DNA of 47,193 nucleotides from Castellaniella sp049651205. GTDB taxonomy: Bacteria > Pseudomonadota > Gammaproteobacteria > Burkholderiales > Burkholderiaceae_B. Both the position numbers and the translations under genes were made by a program. Positions within the stretch are counted from its first letter, which is position 1; every line of letters begins with the position of its first letter. Shown one piece after another: positions 33,000 through 40,678 of this stretch. Where the stretch lies: assembly GCF_049651205.1 (NCBI RefSeq), contig NZ_JBASBR010000017.1, forward strand, positions 1-47,193, in the 5' to 3' direction. The notes under the pieces were generated by a model, which did not search any database, was not told the origin of the DNA, and saw only the letters and a program-made list of their open reading frames with translations.

Positions 33000-33204
33000 G
33001 AGGTCCAGGAGGGTGACTTCAGCACTTTTGCGAGGTGGAGTACCGGGCGCCCGTGCCTGGAAGATTCAAAGCCCAAAGGTGCAAATAAGCAAGCGCCTAT
33101 CATTACGTACAAAGATAATAATGGTGAACTACGGCATGTCCGCGTAGAGGTCGTTTCTGTAATATAGATTTTGGCTGTTAGGCAATGGGTGGCCGGAGAC
33201 AATA
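33000..33204 (+). other. Non-coding or decayed stretch between qorR and a small membrane frame
   Basis: No convincing gene starts here. One frame, open through to a stop near 33167, reads EEVQEGDFSTFARWSTG and ITYKDNNGELRHVRVEVVSV; the composition looks protein-like but it lacks its own start and ribosome site, so it may be the tail of a deleted gene. No tRNA, terminator or repeat was recognised. Confidence 0.35.
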
Positions 33205-33381
33205 ATGAATATAGCATTGCCGGCAATCATTGCCTTTTTAATTATCTTGCCAGGGTTCGCTTTTCGTTCACGCTGGCAGGTTGTTGATGGTACCAAACTG
33301 GATTATTCTCCTTTTGGGCAGGTGGTTGTTAACGCGGTTATCTATGCGGCATTAATCCATAATGACGACCGATACCATTGA
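33205..33381 (+). CDS. Short membrane protein fragment (58 residues)
   Basis: ATG at 33205 is preceded by GGAG at a good distance (6 bases). The product begins MNIALPAIIAFLIILPGFAF, one clear membrane helix, then a short polar tail with PFGQVVVNAVIYAALIH. The pattern of an N-terminal helix followed by an aromatic and polar tail resembles the start of larger membrane proteins of unknown function (DUF6338-like), so this is probably a truncated 5' end. AT-rich compared with its surroundings. Function unknown. Confidence 0.4.
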   Translation: MNIALPAIIAFLIILPGFAFRSRWQVVDGTKLDYSPFGQVVVNAVIYAALIHNDDRYH

Positions 33382-33421
33382 TCACAGCACCCTATCGCGC
33401 TTGGTCGAGGCGGGCGCCTGA
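33362..33421 (+). pseudogene. N-terminal fragment of an unknown accessory protein
   Basis: ATG 33362 opens MTTDTIDHSTLSRLVEAGA followed by a stop. From memory, this opening is shared by a family of proteins of about 130-150 residues found on betaproteobacterial plasmids and islands and annotated as partition-associated. Only the first 19 codons remain; the sequence then passes into the Rpn-like gene. Weak evidence. Confidence 0.35.
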
Positions 33422-33435
33422 CGGATTTTTCCGCA

Positions 33436-34413
33436 GTGGCAAAACGGATCAAAATCCTCGAACTGGCCTGTGTGCTAAGTCCACGCCTGTTTGTCGTACT
33501 CGATTGGGATCACATGTTTCCGGTGCCTACCAATCACGTCAGCGACCGACTTCACCAGCGCACAGGTGATTGCGCTTGGCTGATTCCCCAGAAAAAACGG
33601 CCTTCCTTCAGCACAGCAGGTGGCGAGAAAGTATGTTCGCCAGAACAGGTGCCGCCTCAAGGGCTATGTATTTTGCTGCTGCTCGAGCCGCAGAGCCAGT
33701 CTGATACCACGATGGCTCTGCGCTTGATCAGCTATGCCGGGCTAAGCTATCAGACCCTGCTGAATAGCAAGCTGATTGGCCTGCCACTGCCACCCGTGCT
33801 GCCGGTGGTGCTCTACAGCGGCCGACGCCGTTGGCGGGCACCCTTGGATATCAGCGGCCTGCTGGGTGATGTGCCAGAAGATTTGCGGCCTTATCAGCCA
33901 CGAATGCGTTATCTTCTGGTGCATGAGCGAGAATTATTGAAGGCTGCGGGCTTGCCAGATCGAAATCTGGCTGTGCTGTTGTTTCGTATGGGTAGTAGCC
34001 AGGATATTGAGTGTTGGCGCGGTTTGTTGCACACTCTGATTCAAGTGGTGCGAGAACAGCCCGAGCACGAGGAGCTAAACCGCAGTCTGACGATATGGCT
34101 GCTGCACATGGCGCAGCGCAGCGCTCCACCAGAAGAAGCGCTACCGCCGGTGAATACTTTACAGGAGCTGGATATGATGACTGCCGAAAAGCCCGGCCTC
34201 TGGGCACGTCAATGGTTGCGAGAAGGCCGCAGGGAAGGCCGCGCTGAGGGTCTGGCAGACCTGCTGCTAAACATGATTCAGCGTCGTTTTGGCCCGGTGC
34301 CCGACGACGTCACCCAACGCATCCGCGCGGCCCAGGCCTCTCAATTAGAAACCTGGTCGCTGAACCTCTTGGATGCCGCGGTTTTGGATGATGTGTTTCG
34401 TCCCGGACAGTAG
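33436..34413 (+). CDS. Rpn-family (PD-(D/E)XK nuclease/putative transposase) protein with DUF4351 tail
   Basis: 325 residues from a GTG start. The conserved part starts at about residue 30 (VPTNHVSDRLHQRTGDCAWLI), followed by LCILLLLEPQSQSDTTMALRLI, where the usual LLEFQS motif has Glu kept but Phe changed, and LPPVLPVVLYSGRRRWRAP. The C-terminus has an REGRREGRAEGL repeat typical of these proteins and a DUF4351-like segment (LLNMIQRRFGPVPDDVTQRIRAA). Rpn proteins are DNA endonucleases linked to recombination and phage defence. The usual first 40 or so residues (a SHP-type opening) are replaced by an unrelated stretch, so the 5' end looks rearranged and the protein may be inactive. Confidence 0.65.
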   Translation: MAKRIKILELACVLSPRLFVVLDWDHMFPVPTNHVSDRLHQRTGDCAWLIPQKKRPSFSTAGGEKVCSPEQVPPQGLCILLLLEPQSQSDTTMALRLISYAGLSYQTLLNSKLIGLPLPPVLPVVLYSGRRRWRAPLDISGLLGDVPEDLRPYQPRMRYLLVHERELLKAAGLPDRNLAVLLFRMGSSQDIECWRGLLHTLIQVVREQPEHEELNRSLTIWLLHMAQRSAPPEEALPPVNTLQELDMMTAEKPGLWARQWLREGRREGRAEGLADLLLNMIQRRFGPVPDDVTQRIRAAQASQLETWSLNLLDAAVLDDVFRPGQ

Positions 34414-34498
34414 GCAGTGGTGGCCGACTTAAGCCAAAGGAGGGAGCTTGAGCCCTCTTATAGGCGGATTTGCTCAAATCTACCAGTCCCAAATCTCC

Positions 34499-34938
34499 AT
34501 GGCGACAGACGCCGTCCCGCTGGCACGATCCTTTTCACCCGTACCCAAGTCGGAGGCTGGTGCCGATAAAGAAGCGCTTCGGTCACTCTGGGGCCATCAG
34601 AAACAGACCGGCTGGGAAGAGCTGGAAAAAGAATTTCGCTGCGTGATCCTGGCCGAGGCGGGCGCAGGCAAAACCTTTGAGATCACGGCGCGCGCAGCAC
34701 TTGCAGGCGCTGGGCCGTGTGCCCAGGAAAACGAATTCGCAAACCAGCAAAGAACAGATATTCTGCTTCAAAGCCCTGCCGTGTCCTCGCCGGTTCCGAT
34801 CGAGCTTAAATTGCTGGATAAGGGTTGGACAGGGCCAGCACTGTGCGAACGCTTGCTTAACCAGCTTGCCGGCGATTACCTGCGAGAGCACACCGCCGGC
34901 CACGGCATCCTGCTTTTGGTGTGGCAAGGTCGTCTCAT
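34499..34938 (+). pseudogene. Collapsed P-loop (NACHT/STAND-like) NTPase gene
   Basis: ATG 34499 begins a frame with WEELEKEFRCVILAEAGAGK and Thr (Walker A, AEAGAGKT at about residues 52-59), typical of the start of large NTPases. About 20 residues later the sequence jumps to PVPIELKLLDKGWTGPALCE followed by LAGDYLREHTAGHGILLLVW, which looks like the nuclease-like C-terminal region of the same kind of protein. The central part, normally several hundred residues, is missing. After about 34938 the frame is meaningless and runs over the 3' end of hipA on the other strand. A relic of a large, possibly defence-related ATPase. Confidence 0.5.
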
Positions 34939-34968
34939 CCAACCAGATGCACACAGAAGTGTGATCTC

Positions 34969-36141
34969 TCAGAAGGCGCTTTCCAGCGTGTGTGCGCTGG
35001 CGCGGATGGCGCTGACGATCTCTGGTGCGGTGTCGGCAAGATCCGGGTGGGCGCACAACACCGACTCGATGGCGCCCAGAATGTGCCGAATTTGTTCCGC
35101 AGGCTGGTCGATTTTTAGCTTTGCTGCAAAATCCCGTAATCCCAACCGGGCAGAAAAGAAGCTTTTTTGGCCAGCCAACTGTAGCGCCAGCGAATCGTTG
35201 GGCAAGTAGGCAGTGGTGTTGAGGATATCGTAGGCGGGCGCCAGCCTGGCGTCTTGTGCTGTCGGGTCCGAATACAGCAGGCCAAAATTTTTCAGATGAG
35301 CATCCCCGTTGCCAACCAGGCATGATACGGCAACAGACAGGAACAGCTGCCTCAGTGCGGGCCGAATTTGATCTGGTGCGCAGAACAGCTGGATCGCGCG
35401 AGCAATATGTTCGTAGCTGGCATCATATTTTTGATGGGCACCCATGCCCATCAATACTGCCATGTCTTCGAATCCAAGGTGAATCTGGCCGATCCGATCA
35501 AAGCGCCGCATGATGAACAAACGGTGGTTGTCAGACAGGTAGAATTCTGGGGTTTCCAGGCCTGCCGCACGTGCGATGGACATGCATAGGAATTCGTTGA
35601 TCGCCAGGTGTGGCCACACCTGGCCGGCGGATTTGATGATCAGCTCTCGTGTGACGGCCGTTTGGCGGTCTGGTTGCATTTCGGGCACAAGAATCTTGGG
35701 CTGCACCCCGGAAATGCCTGATCGCAGGATGTATTTGTCCAGTAGTTCGTTGAATAGATCCTCCGTCCCGTCCCAGGCCAGCAGATCAGCCAAGCGTTCA
35801 CCGGGTACATTCGATGCCGATGGCAGGCCTTGCATATCGATACGCAGCCGGCCGATGGGTTCGTTGCGGCCAGTCATCGTCAATAGCAGCATGGGGTTGA
35901 GGAGGCTGGTCTTTGCAAAACGGTTGCGTAGGGCTTCCAACATGAAGCCTTCGGGCAAGTTCATCTGCAAAATGGGGTGCAGGCCTGTGTGCGGGTAGTC
36001 TGCGTAGCGGACGGGCATGGATAGGCAAATGGCTGCACGCTTTGGTGCGGCGGGAGCATACCGAAAAGAAAACTGCTCGGTGCCAAGATCTGTCAGTGTT
36101 CCGCTATGCCCCTGAGGGGTGTCTATCGTGACGGTATTCAT
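34969..36141 (-). CDS. hipA: HipA-family serine/threonine kinase toxin
   Basis: A 390-residue HipA-type kinase. Present are the regulatory Ser loop (SGISGVQPK, 141-149), the ATP lysine (ELIIKSA, Lys170), the catalytic loop GNGDAHLKNF (Asp280, Asn285) and the metal-binding YDIL (Asp305). E. coli HipA phosphorylates glutamyl-tRNA synthetase and induces dormancy. Its start overlaps the hipB stop by 4 bases, the standard antitoxin-first operon. All catalytic residues are intact, so it is probably functional. The gene's 3' end lies over the collapsed NTPase relic. Confidence 0.88.
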   Translation of the reverse strand: MNTVTIDTPQGHSGTLTDLGTEQFSFRYAPAAPKRAAICLSMPVRYADYPHTGLHPILQMNLPEGFMLEALRNRFAKTSLLNPMLLLTMTGRNEPIGRLRIDMQGLPSASNVPGERLADLLAWDGTEDLFNELLDKYILRSGISGVQPKILVPEMQPDRQTAVTRELIIKSAGQVWPHLAINEFLCMSIARAAGLETPEFYLSDNHRLFIMRRFDRIGQIHLGFEDMAVLMGMGAHQKYDASYEHIARAIQLFCAPDQIRPALRQLFLSVAVSCLVGNGDAHLKNFGLLYSDPTAQDARLAPAYDILNTTAYLPNDSLALQLAGQKSFFSARLGLRDFAAKLKIDQPAEQIRHILGAIESVLCAHPDLADTAPEIVSAIRASAHTLESAF

Positions 36142-36407
36142 GGGAAGATACCTTTAAGTTCTTCCAGGGTGGGCATGCGTGCTGGCACGATGTGTAGTTC
36201 TGACCCCAAGGCTGCGATGACGCGGGCATAGTGGCCGGCGCCGACGCTATCCGAGCCTTGTTCGATTTCGATGAGTTTCTGGCGGGTAACGCCAGCCAGC
36301 TGTGCCAATGCGGCTTGGCTTAGGCCACGATGTTTGCGTAGCTGGCGGATCTCGACGCCCAGGCGTGTCAGAACTAAAAAATTATCCATGTAATGATAAT
36401 ATGACAT
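36138..36407 (-). CDS. hipB: HipB-like antitoxin (XRE family)
   Basis: An 89-residue helix-turn-helix protein: VEIRQLRKHRGLSQAALAQLAGVTRQKLIEIEQG is the XRE domain, and the C-terminal HIVPARMPTLEELKGIFP tail would contact HipA. The start at 36407 has a GAAG motif nearby but falls inside the operator-like repeat; an ATG at 36389 (MDNFLVLTRLG) is an alternative giving 83 residues. HipB neutralises HipA and represses the operon. First gene of the two-gene unit. Confidence 0.82.
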   Translation of the reverse strand: MSYYHYMDNFLVLTRLGVEIRQLRKHRGLSQAALAQLAGVTRQKLIEIEQGSDSVGAGHYARVIAALGSELHIVPARMPTLEELKGIFP

Positions 36408-36424
36408 TTAATCTTCAATGTCAT
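36401..36424. promoter_or_regulatory. Operator-like inverted repeat in front of hipBA
   Basis: ATGACATT (36401-36408) and AATGTCAT (36417-36424) are perfect inverse arms of eight bases with an eight-base spacer. The E. coli HipB operator has the same geometry (short arms, N8 spacer). It lies at the hipB start, so binding would block the promoter or start. Confidence 0.6.
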
Positions 36425-36507
36425 GTATACGTGATATTTTTTAAATAGTCAGCTTGGCTCGATTTGGCAGTAGAATCCTTCACTGGATTTTCCTGTCAGG
36501 TGAAATC

Positions 36508-37680
36508 ATGCCGATGCCTACCCCGGCTGTCTCGGTCGCGCCAAGCGCCATTGCCCCTACGTCTGCCCCCCTGGCAGACGCCCCCATTGGCACCCGGCTG
36601 CGCACAACCTTGCCGGCTTCGCACGCCCTGCAGTGGTTGGCCACTCATCAGCTGGGTCACCTGATCCAGCACCAAACCGGCACCGATGCGCAAGGCACCT
36701 GGCAGCAGTTCTGGGTGCCAGGCCTGCCTGGGGCGGGCACCAGCGCGCAAACCCTGGACACCACCACCCTGGCCCACACCCTGGGCCTGTCTCCCGACAC
36801 CAGCGACGCCGATCTGGACACCGAAATCCTGGCCGCGATGCTGCTGTCTCCGCTGGGTTTCGAGTTTCCCAGCCTGGCCGAGTGGCAGTCTGCGGTGCGG
36901 CTGCGGCGTTTTATCGTGCAGGCGGGCCGGCGCACGGTGCTGGCGTTTGATACCGAGGCAGCCGAGCGCCCGGATTGCTGGCGCTGGGCCGAGGCCACGG
37001 GCTTTGTGTTGCTGCCCGGGCATGAACTGATCCCGGCGCTGCAAGAGGCGCTGTGGCCGGATGTCTCGGGGCGTTTGTATTCGTTCTCGTGCTATCGGGC
37101 CACAGAGCATGTGGTGTTGCTGGGGCTGGCGCAAGAGCTGCAGATCAGCAACCCTGCGGCCCTGGCGGCGCTGCAGGCGCAGTGGCAGCGTAAGGCGATT
37201 CAGTCAGAGGCGTTTCAGGATGCATTTTTGTACGAGTACGGCTCGCTGCAGACACCGCTGCCGTCTCACTACTATGTGCCGGGAGACCGCCTGTGGTTTC
37301 GCAACCCGGATGCGGTGTCGGCCGGGATCGAAGGCTACGAGGGCTCTTGGGTGTTTTATCTGGGACAGGGGCGCTTTACCAATTTCTGGAAGCCAAACCA
37401 GGCATACACGCTGGTGTCCAAGTGTGTAGAGCTCTACCACTGGCGCCACGGGGTGCGCACGGATGGCCCCAGTGGCCAGCCCTGGATGGACGAGTCCATC
37501 ATCGAGGCCCGGGTGGCCGAAACCCTGGCGGATGGCCAGGCCACCCAGGCGGTACTGCAACGCATGATGCGCTTGCGAGACCCCGCCGGGGTGTACGCCG
37601 AGGGTGGCTGCATCGACGCCTCGCGCGAGGCTGTGCGCTGCGTGCATCCGCAAACCTTTGGTTTGCGGATTGCGGCTTGA
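36508..37680 (+). CDS. Tgl-like (transglutaminase-fold) protein of unknown role
   Basis: 390 residues; ATG 36508 has AGGTGA 4 bases upstream. The region 190-310 resembles Bacillus Tgl, the spore protein-glutamine gamma-glutamyltransferase: RLYSFSCYRATEHVVLLGL aligns with the catalytic-Cys segment (Cys195 here), and VPGDRLWFRNPDAVSAG with its GDCLYFKNP motif, followed by a WVFYLGQGRFTNFW stretch. At the positions of the Tgl Glu and His the present protein has other residues, so the classical chemistry may be changed. The N-terminal 180 residues are not recognised; a signal peptide is not evident. It is convergent with the cyanophycin-associated DUF1854 gene (2 bases between stops). The assignment is by eye and moderate. 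Confidence 0.5.
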   Translation: MPMPTPAVSVAPSAIAPTSAPLADAPIGTRLRTTLPASHALQWLATHQLGHLIQHQTGTDAQGTWQQFWVPGLPGAGTSAQTLDTTTLAHTLGLSPDTSDADLDTEILAAMLLSPLGFEFPSLAEWQSAVRLRRFIVQAGRRTVLAFDTEAAERPDCWRWAEATGFVLLPGHELIPALQEALWPDVSGRLYSFSCYRATEHVVLLGLAQELQISNPAALAALQAQWQRKAIQSEAFQDAFLYEYGSLQTPLPSHYYVPGDRLWFRNPDAVSAGIEGYEGSWVFYLGQGRFTNFWKPNQAYTLVSKCVELYHWRHGVRTDGPSGQPWMDESIIEARVAETLADGQATQAVLQRMMRLRDPAGVYAEGGCIDASREAVRCVHPQTFGLRIAA

Positions 37681-37682
37681 TA

Positions 37683-38180
37683 TTACAAAAACCGGTCTAG
37701 TATCCGCCGGCTGGTGCGATCCAGCGCCTGGATGTCCTGTACCCAGAAATTTACACCGCAGGCATCGGCAATCAGCAGGCCGTTGGCGGGCAAGCGGCGG
37801 ATGTCGTCCTCGCTTTTCAGTGTCAGCACGGTGGCGCCGCGATCGGTGTCGATATCCCAGCGGCTGGGGGTGGCCCAGCCTGATGCCCGGTGGATGCGCA
37901 GGATCTCGGGCCTGAAATCCCGTTGGGCCAGGTCTTCGCTGATCAATCGCTTTTCAGCCTCGGGCAGTTGCGTCAGATCTGGGATCCAGGCGTGCTCTTG
38001 CGTCTGGGTGTCCACCAGCGAGATCCCCTCGTCTGGCGCACTGATGGGGAAACTGCGCACGGGCGTTACCAGCACATCCGGCCAGCCGGGGCGCTGCAGC
38101 AGCAGGCGGCCAAAAGTATCCCTGGATAACGTAAACGGGATGGTGCCCGCTTCGGATGCGGGCGTCTGGCGCTTGATCAT
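37683..38180 (-). CDS. Cyanophycin metabolism-associated DUF1854 family protein
   Basis: A 165-residue DUF1854 protein: IPDLTQLPEAEKRLISEDLA, then QRDFRPEILRI and the C-terminal ANGLLIADACGVNFWVQD and LDRTSRRILDRFL are typical. The family is found beside cyanophycin synthetases and the ABC protein encoded upstream on the same strand; its biochemical role is unknown. The start overlaps the ABC stop by 4 bases (ATGA), so the two are translationally coupled and probably work together. Confidence 0.85.
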   Translation of the reverse strand: MIKRQTPASEAGTIPFTLSRDTFGRLLLQRPGWPDVLVTPVRSFPISAPDEGISLVDTQTQEHAWIPDLTQLPEAEKRLISEDLAQRDFRPEILRIHRASGWATPSRWDIDTDRGATVLTLKSEDDIRRLPANGLLIADACGVNFWVQDIQALDRTSRRILDRFL

Positions 38181-40462
38181 GCCGCGCCTCCTTCATGTTG
38201 CGCTTCTTTCGTCGGGGCATCAGCCACGTGCACAGCCTGAGACCGCCCCGCTTGCACGCTTTGCAGCTGTGCCTGGTACAGCCTGGCATATGCCCCCTGG
38301 CGGGCCAGCAGTTCATCGTGGCGGCCAATTTCCACGATGTTGCCGCTGTCCATCACCACCAGGCGGTCGGCCTCGCGCAGGGTGCTGAGACGGTGGGCGA
38401 TGGAGATCGTGGTGCGGCCTTTCACCAGATTGTCCAGGGCTTTCTGGATCTCGTTCTCGGTGGCGGTGTCTACGGATGACGTGGCTTCGTCCAGAATCAG
38501 GATGGGCGGGTCGATCAGGATGGCACGGGCAATCGATATGCGCTGGCGCTCGCCGCCCGATAAAGCCTGGCCGCGCTCGCCCACCAGAGAATCGTATCCA
38601 TGGGGCAGGCGCAGGATGAACTCGTGCGCGTGGGCCGCGCGGGCAGCGGCAATGATGTCAGCCCGGCTGGCATCGGGGCGGCCGTAGGCGATGTTCTCTG
38701 CCACGCTGCCGTAAAACAGAAAGGGCTCTTGCAGCACCAGGCCGATGTGGCGCCGGTAGTCGCTGACCGCAAACTGGCGGATGTCGGTGCCGTCCAGCCG
38801 GATGGCGCCTTGCGAGACATCGTAAAAGCGGCAAATCAGGTTCACCAGGGTGCTTTTGCCCGATCCGCTTTGCCCCACCAGGCCCACCATTTCGCCCGGC
38901 GCAATGTCCAGGCTGAGGTCTTGAATCACGCTGCGGTTGCCGTAGCGAAACCCGATGTGGCTAAGCTCTATGCGGCCGTGGATGGCCGACATGGGGCGCG
39001 GCTGCGCGGGCTCTGGTACGTTGGAGACATGATCCAGAATATCAAAGATGCGCTTGCTGCTGGCCGCTGCCCGCTGGGTAACCGACACAATCCGGCTCAT
39101 GGAATCCAGCCGCACATAAAAGCGGCTGATGTACGCCAGAAATGCGGTAAGCACGCCCACGGTGATGGCCTGGTGCGACACCAGCCAGATGCCCGACACC
39201 CACACCACCAGCAGGCCAAGCTCGGTTAGCAGGGTAACCGTGGGGGTAAACAGCGACCACAGTGCGTTTACCCGATCGTTGATCGCCAGGTTGCGGTTGT
39301 TGGCTTCTCTGAAACGCGCCACTTCGCGATGTTCTTGCGCAAAGGCCTTGACCACGCGGATGCCGGGGATGGTGTCGGCCAGTACGTTGGTGATTTCAGA
39401 CCACACGCGGTCGGCTTTCTCGAAGCCGTGGCGCAGGCGGTCGCGCACCCAGTGGATCATCCATAGGATCAGCGGCAGCGGCGCCAGCGTGGCCAGGGCC
39501 AGCCAGGGGTTGATGGACAACAGGATCACCGCCGTCATCACGATCATCAGCACGTCGGTGGCAAAGTCCAGCAGGTGCAGGGACAAAAACAGGCAGATGC
39601 GGTCGGATTCCGAACCGATCCGGGCCATGAGATCGCCCGTGCGTTTGCCGCCAAAGTATTGCAGCGATAACTGCTGCAGGTGCTGGTAGGTGGTGGTGCG
39701 CAGGTCTGCCCCGATGCGCTCGCTGACCCACGCCAGAATGGCGCTGCGCCCCCAGCCCAGGGCCCAGGCCAGCAGGGACGAGGCCAGCAACCCGCCCAGG
39801 TACAGGCTTACCAGAGGCCACTCGATGGGCTGGCCGTTTTGAAACGGGATCAGCACATCATCCATCAGGGGCATGGTCAGGTACGGCGGCACCAGGGATG
39901 CGGCGGTGGACACCAGCGTCAGTATCAGGCCGATGGACAGCTGGCGCCGGTAGGGGCGCGCAAAGCGCCACAGGCGCAGCAAGGCGCTGGCAGATGGGCG
40001 CTGTGGGGCGGCTGCCGGGGCAGGGGTGTCGGGGGGGGCTGTTGCTTGGGACGATTGCGCGGCCTGGCGTAGGGATTCGAACCGCGCGGCCAGCTGCAGG
40101 GCCTGTGGGTGCTGGTCCAGCGTATAGCGCCAGCGCGCCAGGCGGGCATGGTTGTCTTGCAGGATCAGGCTGCCCACGCCGGCCTGGTCGTGCAGCACCA
40201 GGTTTAGGTCTGGCCGCAGCGGCCAGGATCTGCACTGCTGGGCATCTGTGCTGCACAGCAGCCAGCGGCGCGGGGTAAGCACCAACAAACTGTTGCTGTA
40301 GTGCAACTGGGTGTCCAGATTAAGCGCCAGCCAGGCCAGTGCGGTTTCGTCACTGGCCAGTTGGGTGGCTAGTGCGGCCTGCCAGGCGGCAGGAAAATCG
40401 GGCGGGCACAGGGGGGTTGGGCGCGCGTCGGCCGCCGCAGAATCAAGCATAAAACCCGGCAT
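38177..40462 (-). CDS. Cyanophycin metabolism-associated ABC transporter (membrane and ATPase fused)
   Basis: About 761 residues. An N-terminal extra domain (about 1-165, NLVLHDQAGVGSLILQDNH) precedes an exporter-type membrane domain of six helices (RFARPYRRQLSIGLILTLVS onwards) and an ATPase domain with Walker A GQSGSGKST, signature LSGGERQRIS and Walker B ILILDEATSSVD, so ATP hydrolysis should work. Exporters of this kind are encoded next to cyanophycin synthetases in Betaproteobacteria; the substrate is not known. The start is unsure: ATG 40462 or 40450, neither with a clear ribosome site. The open frame extends far upstream across cphA but that part is antisense and not credible. Confidence 0.85.
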   Translation of the reverse strand: MPGFMLDSAAADARPTPLCPPDFPAAWQAALATQLASDETALAWLALNLDTQLHYSNSLLVLTPRRWLLCSTDAQQCRSWPLRPDLNLVLHDQAGVGSLILQDNHARLARWRYTLDQHPQALQLAARFESLRQAAQSSQATAPPDTPAPAAAPQRPSASALLRLWRFARPYRRQLSIGLILTLVSTAASLVPPYLTMPLMDDVLIPFQNGQPIEWPLVSLYLGGLLASSLLAWALGWGRSAILAWVSERIGADLRTTTYQHLQQLSLQYFGGKRTGDLMARIGSESDRICLFLSLHLLDFATDVLMIVMTAVILLSINPWLALATLAPLPLILWMIHWVRDRLRHGFEKADRVWSEITNVLADTIPGIRVVKAFAQEHREVARFREANNRNLAINDRVNALWSLFTPTVTLLTELGLLVVWVSGIWLVSHQAITVGVLTAFLAYISRFYVRLDSMSRIVSVTQRAAASSKRIFDILDHVSNVPEPAQPRPMSAIHGRIELSHIGFRYGNRSVIQDLSLDIAPGEMVGLVGQSGSGKSTLVNLICRFYDVSQGAIRLDGTDIRQFAVSDYRRHIGLVLQEPFLFYGSVAENIAYGRPDASRADIIAAARAAHAHEFILRLPHGYDSLVGERGQALSGGERQRISIARAILIDPPILILDEATSSVDTATENEIQKALDNLVKGRTTISIAHRLSTLREADRLVVMDSGNIVEIGRHDELLARQGAYARLYQAQLQSVQAGRSQAVHVADAPTKEAQHEGGAA

Positions 40463-40678
40463 GGAGGACGATGGCTGTGTGGAGTAAAGGGCGGCCGGGG
40501 CCGCAAAAAGACGATAGACGCGCAGCTGGTGGATGCACTGTTGCGCGGGCGTCACAATTTTCAACTGTTTTTTGATGCTTGGCAACGGCCAGAAGATTAA
40601 TATTGTGTGCCGCCTGCGCATCTTGCCTGGGCGGTTTTTTGGTCTCTGCCAACCCTCTCTCTGCGCAATGGTCCGGTG

